The notes beneath the pieces are model-generated. The model was not told the origin of the DNA and searched no databases. It saw nothing but the letters and a program-made list of their open reading frames with translations. DNA of 64,000 bases from Hirundichthys speculiger (lineage: Eukaryota > Chordata > Actinopteri > Beloniformes > Exocoetidae). The first letter of the stretch is position 1. Each line of letters begins with the position of its first letter. This document shows positions 12,701 through 24,700 of this stretch, piece by piece. Position numbers and translations under genes: made by a program. The stretch spans positions 53,540 to 117,539 of the forward strand of contig JAGFBZ010001291.1 in NCBI GenBank assembly GCA_018398805.1, given 5' to 3'.

Positions 12701-15700
12701 TACGGAGACGGTGAGTTACGAGACGGTGAGTTACGGAGACGGTGACGGAGACGGTGAGTTACGGAGACGGTGAGTTACGGAGACGGTGAGTTACGGAGAC
12801 GGTCAGTTACGGAGACGGTCAGTTACGGAGACGGTCAGTTACGGAGACGGTCAGTTACGGAGACGGTGAGTTACGGTGAGTTATGGAGATGGTGAGTTAC
12901 GGAGACGGTGAGTTACGGAGACGGTGAATTACGGAGACGGTGAGTTACAGACACGGTGAGTTACGGCGGCGGTGAGTTACGGAGACGGTGAGTTACGGAG
13001 ACGGTGAGTTACGGAGGCGGTGAGTTACGGAGACGGTGAGTTACGGAGACGGTGAGTTACGGAGACGGTGAGTTACGGAGACGGTGAATTACGGAGACGG
13101 TGAATTACGGAGACGGTGAATTACGGAGACGGTGAGTTACGGAGACGGTGAGTCACGGAGACGGTGAGTTACGGACGGTGAGTTACGGAGACGGTGAGTT
13201 ACTGAGACGGTGAGTTACGGAGACGGTGAGTTACTGAGACGGCGAGTTACGGAACGGCGAGTTACGGAGACGAGTTACGGAGACGGCGAGTTACGGAGAC
13301 GGCGAGTTACGGAGACGGCGAGTTACGGAGACGGCGAGTTACGGAGACGGCGAGTTACGGAGACGGTGAGTTACGGCGACGAGTTACGGTTGAGTTACGG
13401 AGACGGTGAGTTACGGAGACGGTGAGTTACGGCGGCGGAGTTACGACGGCGGCGGTGATTTACGGAGACGGTGAGTTACGGCGGCGGTGAGTTACGGCGG
13501 TGAGTTACGGTGAGTTACGGCGGCGGCGAGTTACGGAGACGGCGAGTTACGGAGACGGCGAGTTACGGAGACGGCGAGTTACGGAGACGGTGAGTTACGG
13601 AGGCGGTGAGTTACGGCGGCGGTGAGTTACGGCGGCGGTGATTTACGGAGACGGTGAGTTACGGCGGCGGTGAGTTACGGCGGCGGTGAGTTACGGCGGC
13701 GGCGAGTTACGGAGACGGCGAGTTACGGAGACGGCGAGTTACGGAGACGGCGAGTTACGGAGACGGCGAGTTACGGAGACGGTGAGTCACGGAGACGGTG
13801 AGTCACGGAGACGGTGATTTACGGAGACGGTGAGTCACGGAGACGGTGAGTTACGGAGACGGTGAGTCACGGAGACGGTGAGTTACTGAGACGGTGAGTT
13901 ACGGAGATAGTGAGTTACGGCGGCGGTGAGTTACGGCGGCGGTGAGTTACGGAGACGGTGAGTTACGGAGACGGTGAGTTACGGAGACGGTGAGTTACGG
14001 AGACGGTGAGTTACGGAGACGGTGAGTTACGGAGACGGTGAGTTACGGAGACGGTGAGTTACGGAGACGGTGAGTTACAGAGACGGTGAGTTTACGGAGA
14101 CGGTGAGTTAGTTACGAGACGGTGAGTTACGGTGAGTTACGGAGACGGTGAGTTACGGAGACGGTGAGTTACGGAGACGAGTTACGGAGAGAGAGAGAGA
14201 CGGTGAGTTACGGAGACGGTGAGTTACAGAGACGGTGAGTTACGGAGACGGTGAGTTACGGAGACGGTGAGTTACGGAGACGGTGAGTTACGGAGACGGT
14301 GAGTTACAGAGACGGTGAGTTACAGAGACGGTGAGTTACGGAGACGGTGAGTTACGGCGACGGTGAGTTACGGAGACGGTGAGTTACGGAGACGGTGAGT
14401 TACGGCGGCGGTGAGTTACGGCGGGAAGCAGCCTCACCCTGCTCCTGTTCTCCTGTCGCAGGTGTTCCAGCTCGGCCTCCAGCTGCTGCCGGGTTCTCCT
14501 CAGGTCGTCCTGATCCAGTCTGCTACTCGACAGCGCCTTCGCCGTTTCTGCGTTCTGGACAAACGGGCGCAGAGACTTATTTCACTGCAACAAAAACGGT
14601 GTCTGGGCGGGAATCGAGCGGGATTTACCTTCTTCATGAGATCCGCGTGGCTGCTAACCAACTCCGCGTGTCTCTCTTTAAGTTGACAGAAACGAAGCTC
14701 CGCCGCCTGAGCTCTACCTGCGCAGAGGCGACGGCACGAAAACCCTTTCAGCCACATCCGACTCCACATTTACGAGCCCTTAAAGTGGAGACCAAACCAA
14801 ACTCACCGTCCGCCTCCTTGAAGCCGATCTGAGCGCCGACGTTGGCGACGTTGGCGCTCCGTAGAGTTTCCACCTCCATCCGCAGCTGCTCGTTTTCAAC
14901 CATGGCCATCTGTTTGTGGGTGCGCTGCTCTTCGACCTCAGCTTCCAGGCGGTTCACCTGGGACTTTAACTCCGTCACACACCTCTGAGCCTGAGACGGA
15001 GACGGAAACATCTGAATAAGAACCAACATCTGGACAAATAATCAGTCTTCTCATGGATCGTTTGATAAGATACGGTCACGTCGTAAAGAAATCCTCCGGA
15101 TTCATCCGGTTCTTACCAGGTCATAAAAATACAACAATAATCTCCAGTCTAAAATTGTTTGGCATCTCCAGTCTGACTAAATAAATAACACAGCTACAGC
15201 TGGACCACAGCTGGATCTCTCTGACCCTCCTGGCTCCTGAGATGCGGGAGGCATCTCAGACAAACATATTTGATTGACATCTCGGCTCCTTGACTGAGAC
15301 CATCAACAGCATGTGTTTATGTAAATAAATCTTTTGGAGCGTTTGTCTATATGACATCAGGTAACAGGTGTTTCACGAGCACGTGTCTGACTAAAAATCA
15401 GGTTCGTCTACAACAGTGGTTCTTAATTATTTTCTTCTGCGCTGAAGAAGAAGATGAAGAAAACATTTCACCCCCAACTATAAATAGTATCATTTGTCTA
15501 TAAAATAGTTCTAAGTCCACCTCTGCATAACACTCTATCCTTATTAACATTAAAGGAAACAATAAAGAAAGAATTACAGTGATCCCTCGCCAATTCGCTC
15601 TTTCATTTCCGCGGTTTTAGCTATTCGTGGATTTTTCAGAAATATATAATATAATAAAACAATCAAGAAAAAAATCACGGAAACATCACAGGATGTTGGG

Positions 15701-18700
15701 CGCGTTCTCTCACAGCCAAGAAATGCTGTGAGCCAGCCTGGCTCCTTTAAGAAGGTGGCCTTATGGGTAATGGTGTGGCCTTATGGGTAATGTAGTGTGT
15801 GTGTTGTGGGACGGCAGAATGAAAACGAGGTTAGATGAAAAGTGTAGTGAGCATCAACAGCAGCCCAGCGTGTATAGATTTACTTTCAGTGCGTTTACAT
15901 GGGAAGTTTAATTCCTCTTTATTCAGAATTAAAGTTAAATCCGTATAAAAGTTACCATGTAAACACCTAATTCCATATGAAAATGTCAATTCCGAATTAA
16001 ACTTAATTCTGAAGTAAGTGGCTGGTTTATTCTGATTTTAATTCCTAATTAAATAATTCCGCGGTCATGTTTACACTCATTCCTCTTTAAATTAATTCCC
16101 GTCTTTCTGCGCATGCTAGTTCTCTTGCCCGTCTGTCGCGATGACGCTAATATTCCACGCTCGGCTTGTTTTCAAAACAAAGTTTCAAGATGGCAGCACG
16201 CAGTAAACGGTGTTCAAGAGCAGAGACGATTTATTTAATAAATAGCTTGGAGGAACTGGAAATAATTAAAAGAACAGATGGCAGGAAACATAAAAATTGT
16301 GAGCTTTTCAAAGTTGTAGCGGCCAGGTTAAATGTTGTCGTGCTGCTGCTTCAAAAATAAAATCAAAACAAATCCAAAAAGGATGCTAATACGTAAATAT
16401 GTAAAGATGTAAGAGGAATTGGATAAAGCCGATCAAACGTGTTTTCCATGTAAACCTCAATTCAGAATTACTATTTCCATGTAAACTCAAAGGAAAATAG
16501 TTTAATTCTGAATTATTTAATTCGGAATAATTAATTCCAAATTAAAAAACATCATGTAACCGTGGCCAATGCACACCCTCCTTAAATCCTACGGATTTTT
16601 CCGTGGCGTCTCTTGAGCTAACATAGCTAATACTTCCTGAACACGCTGTGACAATGAGAGCACCACTGCCCCCTACTGTAGTATATATGCAATTACAATT
16701 TATTCCAGTACGGCAACAAAAAGCATGTTCTCCGGGGTCACACGCGCCCCCCCTAAAGGGCGGCGCCCCACTGTTTGAGAAGGACTGGTCTGCAGCATCA
16801 GCTGGTAGATGTGGGGATACGCGCCCCCCCCTAAGGGGCGGCGCCCCCACTGTTTGAGAAGGACTGGTCTGCAGCATCAGCTGGTAGATGTGGGGATACG
16901 CGCCCCCCCCCAAGGGGCGGCGCCCCCACTGTTTGAGAAGGACTGGTCTGCAGCATCAGCTGGTAGATGTGGGGATACGCGCCCCCCCCCTAAGGGGCGG
17001 CGCCCCCACTGTTTGAGAAGGACAGGTCTGCAGCATCAGCTGGTAGATGTGGGGATACGCGCCCCCCCTAAGGGGCGGCGCCCCCACTGTTTGAGAAGGA
17101 CTGGTCTGCAGCATCAGCTGGTAGATGTGGGGGTACGCGCCCCCCCCAAGGGGCGGCGCCCCCCACTGTTTGAGAAGGACTGGTCTGCACCATCAGCTGG
17201 TAGATGTGGGGATACGCGCCCCCCCCCCCCCTAAGGGGCGGCACCCCCACTGTTTGAGAAGGACTGGTCTGCACCATCAGCTGGTAGATGTGGGGATACG
17301 CGCCCCCCCCCTAAGGGGCGGCGCCCCCACTGTTTGAGAAGGACTGGTCTGCAGCATCAGCTGGTAGATGTGGGGATACGCGCCCCCCACTAAGGGGCGG
17401 CGCCCCCACTGTTTGAGAAGGACTGGTCTGCACCATCAGCTGGTAGATGTGGGGATACGCGCCCCCCCCAAGGGGCGGCGCCCCCACTGTTTGAGAAGGG
17501 CTGGTCTGCAGCATCAGGTAGATGTGGGGGTACGCCCCCCACTAAGGGGCGGCGCCCCCACTGTTTGAGAAGGACTGGTCTGCAGCATCAGGTAGATGTG
17601 GGGGTACACGCCCCTCCTAAGGGGCGGCGCCCCACTGTTTGAGAAGGACTGGTCTGCAGCATCAGCTGGTAGATGTAGGGGTACGCGCCCCCCCCTAAGG
17701 GGCGGCGCCCCACTGTTTGAGAAGGACTGGTCTGCAGCATCAGCTGGTAGATGTGGGGGTACGCGCCCCCCCTAAGGGGCGGCGCCCCCACTGTTTGAGA
17801 AGGACTGGTCTGCAGCATCAGCTGGTAGATGTGGGGGTACGCGCCCCCCCCCCCCCCCTAAGGGGCAGCGCCCCCACTGTTTGAGAAGGACTGGTCTGCA
17901 CCATCAGCTGGTAGATGTGGGGGTACGCGCCCTCCCCTAAGGGGCGGCGCCCCCACTGTTTGAGAAGGACTGGTCTGCAGCATCAGCTGGTAGATGTGGG
18001 GGTACGCGCCCCCCCCTAAGAGGCGGCGCCCCCACTGTTTGAGAAGGACTGGTCTGCACCATCAGGTAGATGTGGGGGTACGCGCCCCCCCCCTAAGGGG
18101 CAGTGCCCCCACTGTTTGAGAAGGACTGGTCTGCAGCATCAGGTAGATGTGGGGATACGCCCCCCCTAAGGGGCGGCGCCCCCACTGTTTGAGAAGGACT
18201 CGTCTGCACCATCAGGTAGATGTGGGGGTACGCGCCCCCCCCCTAAGGGGCAGCGCCCCCACTGTTTGAGAAGGACTGGTCTGCAGCATCAGGTAGATGT
18301 GGGGGTACGCGCCCCCCCCTAAGGGGCGGCGCCCCACTGTTTGAGAAGGACTGGTCTGCAGCATCAGCTGGTAGATGTGGAGATACGCGCCCCCCCCTAA
18401 GGGGCGGCGCCCCACTGTTTGAGAAGGACTGGTCTGCAGCATCAGGTAGATGTGGGGATACGCGCCCCCCCCTAAGGGGCGGCGCCCCCACTGTTTGAGA
18501 AGGACTAGTCTGCACCATCAGCTGGTAGATGTGGGGATACGCGCCCCCCCCCTAAGGGGCGGCGCCCCCACTGTTTGAGAAGGACTGGTCTGCACCATCA
18601 GCTGGTAGATGTGGGGGTACGCGCCCCCCCCTAAGGGGTGGCGCCCCCACTGTTTGAGAAGGACTGGTCTGCAGCATCAGGTAGATGTGGGGGTACGCGC

Positions 18701-21700
18701 CCCCCCCTAAGGGGTGGCGCCCCCACTGTTTGAGAAGGACTGGTCTGCAGCATCAGGTAGATGTGGGGGTACGCGCCCCCCCCTAAGGGGTGGCGCCCCC
18801 ACTGTTTGAGAAGGACTGGTCTGCAGCATCAGCTGGTAGATACCTCGCTCCTGATGAGCTGCAGCTCTGGTTTCAGCACCTCCAGCTCCCTCTTCAGGCT
18901 CTCGTTCTGGGTTTCCCTCTGCTCCAGCGACGCTTCGGGGACTCCCGTCTGGCTGAGAACGTAGTACTGCCACAAAGAAAAAGAAAAAAGAAACGAAAGG
19001 CTGAGCGTCGGCGCCGGCGGCGAACGGATCTCTCCTTTGGATTTGCGTGGAAGCAAACCTGCGGCATCTGAGGAGCTTCTCTGAACTCCGGCTGCACCTC
19101 CACCTCCTCCTCCTCCGGACGGTCGTCGTCGGGCATCACCACCACCGGCTTCTTGTACTCCGCCAGGGCAGCAGCTCGGAGGAAGTTTGGAGGAGCCTTT
19201 CAGGTACAGGATTTATGAAATACTTCCAGCGAGCAAACTGGGAAGAGTTAAAGAAAACTCCAGCGTGTTGGCTTACGTCTGGGAGGTCTGGGATCTGGAT
19301 GACGCTCTTGAAGAACTCCATCTCTCTGGCTCTGTCGAAGAACTGTGTGAGGCTGCGGGAGGATACAGCAAACAAGGCTCGTCTGGTTCGGTGCGTTCAA
19401 ATACACAACAGGTAGATAAAACGGTGACGGCCAACCTCGTGAACAGGTCGCGGAATCTCTCTCGATGTCCGAGGAGGACGTCCGGGGCGATGCCTGTGGA
19501 GCAGACGCAGGTTTGACTCTGGACTCGTCTGAAATGAATGAGAAGCGCCGGCTTGTTGACTCACGGCTGTGGAGCTTGAAGAGCAGCCGGACGGAGAAGT
19601 GGTAGAGGAAGCTGCAGTCCGGGATGAGGGGGATGAGCGGAGTCAGTCGGCACTGTCCGGCCGGGGTCGTGGACTTGGCGCCGTTGGCGTCCAGCTGACG
19701 CAGGACTTCAAACGAGAAGAACAGAAGCTAACTGTGGAGTACTTCCAGAGGGCTGTACCACGAAGCAAGTTGGACACAGCCAGGCTTTCTTTGGGTGAGC
19801 TGCTTAACAACCTGAAACTCTCCATCAGAGATAACTGGTACCACGACGGTGGTTATCAACTATCTTTGTTAACCGCGGCTTTCTGCTTTCTGCTCTGTGC
19901 GCGTTCACATAAAAGGGGGCGTTTGACGCGTCATTTGACGCCTCTTCCGGATCAAATGGATAGATGGCGGTCCGTATATTTCAGTCAGGAGGAGCAGGTT
20001 TTAATAATGCAGGGCTATGAGGATTTCAAAGAAATCTTTACGGCCAAAAGCAACACTGTAGGTGCGAATAAAGCCAGAGAGGAGTGCTGGCAAAAAATTG
20101 CAGATCGTGTAAATTCGTAAGTTATATTTATTTCACCACTTAAAGGTGGGGTGGGTGTTGTTTTTTTGCAACACTTTTTACAATATTGCCTGAAAACCTT
20201 TTCACATTTCCATTGCACCCACTGAAATAAAATGTTTGCAAAAAAAACTAAACATTTTGGTCCAGTCTAGAAGGTATAATCAGAGAAAAACTCTGACCAA
20301 TCAAAAAAGTGATCATCACTATTTTGATTGGCTGCCTAATACGTCCATCAAATATCACCCCTCCCTCCCTCCCTATGGTTCATGCAGTCGTGAATCATGT
20401 GAAGGCGTGGTTTCGAGGGGTGAGCTGAAGAGGAGGAGGCGGAGCCTTTGGGAGGAGGGAGGGAGTATATTTTCAAAATCTCACTTGAGTTGGATTGATG
20501 GAACCGTTTTTCAAACAACACCTACTCCACCTTTAATGCACCTTAAGATTTAATATGATCTGTTATACACACTCACCGGCCACTTTAATAGGTACCCTAT
20601 CACCCTGGGGAATCTTATGAATGAATTATATTATAACATTTCACATGAAATTCCACGTCAGACTGATTATCAATATAATGGACTATTAATTTATGTTACC
20701 TGATTTAGTAAAACGCTTCTTTTATTTGAAGTGTGGGCAGATGTCCAGGGAATACTACAAACATATTCAGCAGTTCAGTAAGAGCAAGTACAACCTTTAT
20801 TCCAGTATTCTGGCTCAGATTTTCTGCATCACCAACTAAATGCATGTAGGTTCCCGCGGCAAAGAAACGCAAAGAAACGCACACCGTTAGCGCTACTGTG
20901 AGCGCACGGCTGCGTTTGGTGGCGCTGCCAATATATGGCTCTAGCAGATTACAAATGTAACGTATTCCCTCAGCTGGAATATAGCGTTCATAGAGAATAT
21001 GGTCATGGGAAGCCAGCGGATCAGTCCGGTCTCTGAATACTCTCCCTCCATTACACAATCCTGGCGCTAAAGTCAACAGGATTGGGTGAATGTGAAAGGG
21101 CGGTGCTTTTTAGAGCCGATTTGAGCCTAAACTCTGCACATAACCTGCTCCGGACCAGGTTAAGCTAGCAGAGTAAGTTACCATGGTGATCTAGCCAGGT
21201 TAAAAGAGAGCCACCTTCGTGGTACCGGAAATCCTGGCTTTAGACTCAACATACCTCGCTAACCCTCTAATCTCGCTTCGTAGTATACCCCTCTGGTGTA
21301 TCCTGTTCCTGGCCTGGAAACTTCAGGAACATCAGCTAAGCCTGCAGTCACCTGACTGGTGGGACGTTAGGGAACCAGTATAAACAGGTTTGATGCTACA
21401 GAAAGCTAACGGGGATAAAGTAAAGTGACAGATGTTGTTTTTTGACTATGTGCAGTCACCCAGCTACGATGTACGAGTCACGTTCCCTCTACGTAGCATA
21501 AACAAGCTTCAAATTCTCACATAATTACTGTGTTACTACGTGTTTGCACACTTCTTTGCTTTCCATGGCAGTAGTGCACGTAAAATTTAAAATGTATATT
21601 AATATATTAATGCCGATGGGATTCACAGTGTGAGATATCAGAGAGATAACCTGAGGGAGGGTGGACGGGTTGAACTGCAGAAGGTATCTGCTACTGCACT

Positions 21701-24700
21701 ATTGCATGGTTTTAATTCATTTATTTAATCACATTTAGTGTGCTGGAGCCAATTTTATTTAATTCTGTGAATTAAGGATTAAAAATGTTCTAGACATAAA
21801 TGATCTGTTCCCAAGTTATATTTCCAAAAGGAAGCATTAATAAAGAGATATGGTCCTGGTCCAGTGCCTTGTGGAACACCATGACTAACGTGTAGAGGAC
21901 ATACTGGATCATTTACATGAACAAAATGGAACGTAGTAGAAACGTGACTGGAACCAGTCAAAGGTGGTTCCCTTGATCCTAAATGGACGTTAACTAGCAA
22001 CGCCAGCTAGCGCTAAGCTACTGTCTTCACTGGGAAAATGGGATTCAGTCTTGCACCTCTGCTGGTCTTACCGGTCTCGGCCATCTTCAGTCCTGCGTCC
22101 AAGTAATCCAGAAGCTCCTGCGTCATATCCAGCCTACATGATTATAAAATAAGTTTTCACGTGAGAGTAGACTGCGTTTAAACGTGAACTACTGGACAGT
22201 CTGATGAGATTTAGAGAGTTGGAAGTTTACATTTTGGTCACGTCGGTTCCTGCCTCCCTCTCCAACGTCTCGTCGCTGGCCTCCAGGTTACCGGGGATCA
22301 CCTTGTGCTGTGGAGGTAAAGAAAAAAACGGTTTTACTGCGGGTGTAGGTCAGAAGATATATTCCTAATTTAACGTCATACGATTACAGAGAACTTATAT
22401 TAAAGGAACAGGAAACCAGTGATAAATTAGCTTCTAAATTTAGTTAGCATTTAGCGGGTTTGTCTCCAGGATGGAGCCAGATTTCTGGAACCTCAGATTT
22501 TGTTTTTAGATCTTTGCTTTCTTTTTAGTCCAGTTTGTTGCTACAGCTGGACCACAGCTGGACCACAGCTGGACCACAGCTGGACCCCTCTGACCCACAG
22601 CTGGACCCCTCTGACCCACAGCTGGACCACAGCTGGACCACAGCTGGACCCCTCTGGACCACAGCTGGACCACAGCTGGACCACAGCTGGACCCCTCTGA
22701 CCCACAGCTGGACCCACTGGACCACAGCTGGACCACAGCTGGACCCCTCTGGACCACAGCTGGACCACAGCTGGACCACAGCTGGACCCCTCTGACCCAC
22801 AGCTGGACCACAGCTGGACCCTCTGACCCACAGCTGGACCACAGCTGGACCCCTCTGACCCACAGCTGGACCACAGCTGGACCCCTCTGACCCACAGCTG
22901 GACCACAGCTGGACCCCTCTGACCCACAGCTGGACCACAGCTGGACCACAGCTGACCCACAGCTGGACCACAGCTGGACCCCTCTGACCCACAGCTGGAC
23001 CACAGCTGGACCACAGCTGGACCCCTCTGACCCACAGCTGGACCACAGCTGGACCCACAGCTGGACCCCTCTGACCCACAGCTGGACCACAGCTGGACCC
23101 CTCTGACCCACAGCTGGACCACAGCTGGACCCCTCTGACCCACAGCTGGACCACAGCTGGACCACAGCTGGACCCCTCTGACCCACAGCTGGACCACAGC
23201 TGGACCACAGCTGGACCCCTGACCCACAGCTGGACCACAGCTGGACCACAGCTGGACCCCTCTGACCCACAGCAGCTGGACCACAGCTGGACCACAGCTG
23301 GACCCCTCTGACCCACAGCTGGACCACAGCTGGACCCCTCTGACCCACAGCTGGACCCACAGCTGGACCACAGCTGGACCCACTGGACCCCTGACCCACA
23401 GCTGGACCCCTCTGACCACACTGGACCCACAGCTGGACCACAGCTGACCCACAGCTGGACCCACAGCTGGACCCCTCTGACCCACAGCTGGACCACAGCT
23501 GGACCACAGCTGGACCCTCTGACCCACCCAGCTGGACCACAGCTGGACCCACAGCTGGACCCACTGACCCACAGCTGGACCCACCCTGGACCCCTCTGAC
23601 CCACAGCTGGACCACAGCTGGACCACAGCTGGACCCCTCTGACCACAGCTGGACACAGCTGGACCCCTCTGACCCACAGCTGGACCCACTGGACTCTGAC
23701 CCACAGCTGGACCACAGCTGGACTGGACCCCTCTGACCCACAGCTGGACCACACAGCTGGACCACAGCTGGACCCCTCTGACCCACAGCTGGACCACAGC
23801 TGGACCACAGCTGGACCCTCTGACCACAGCTGGACCCCTCTGACCCACTGACCCACAGCTGGACCACAGCTGGACCCCTCTGACCCACAGCTGGACCCCT
23901 CTGACCCACAGCTGGACCACAGCTGGACCACAGCTGGACCACAGCTGGACCACAGCTGGAACCCTCTGACCCACAGCTGGACCACAGCTGGACCACAGCT
24001 GGACCCCTCTGACCCACAGCTGGACCCCTCTGACCCACAGCTGGACCACAGCTGGACCCCTCTGACCCACAGCTGGACCCCTCTGACCCACAGCTGGACC
24101 ACAGCTGGACCCCTCTGATCCACAGCTGGACCACAGCTGGACCCCTCTGACCCACAGCTGGACCACAGCTGGACCACAGCTGGACCCCTCTGACCCACAG
24201 CTGGACCCCACTGACCCACAGCTGGACCACAGCTGGACCACAGCTGGACCACAGCTGGACCCCTCTGACCCACAGCTGGACCACAGCTGGACCCCTCTGA
24301 CCCACAGCTGGACCACAGCTGGACCCCTCTGACCCACAGCTGACCCACAGCTGGACCACAGCTGGACCGCTCTGACCCACAGCTGGACCACAGCTGGACC
24401 ACAGCTGGACCCCTCTGACCCACAGCTGGACCCCTCTGACCCACAGCTGGACCCACAGCTGGACCACAGCTGGACCACAGCTGGACCCTGGACTGACCCA
24501 CAGCTGGACCACAGCTGGACCACAGCTGGACCCCTCTGACCCACAGCTGGACCACCGCTGGACCCCTCTGACCCACAGCTGGACCACAGCTGGACCCCTC
24601 TGACCCACAGCTGGACCACAGCTGGACCACCTCTGACCCACAGCTGGACCCCTCTGACCCACAGCTGGACCACAGCTGGACCCCTCTGACCCACAGCTGG

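Noticed and set aside
16542..18973. Pro/Gly-rich ORFs of 60-140 codons on both strands
   Set aside because: By-products of the 79-bp array. Only the portion at 18966-18844 is a real HIP1R exon.
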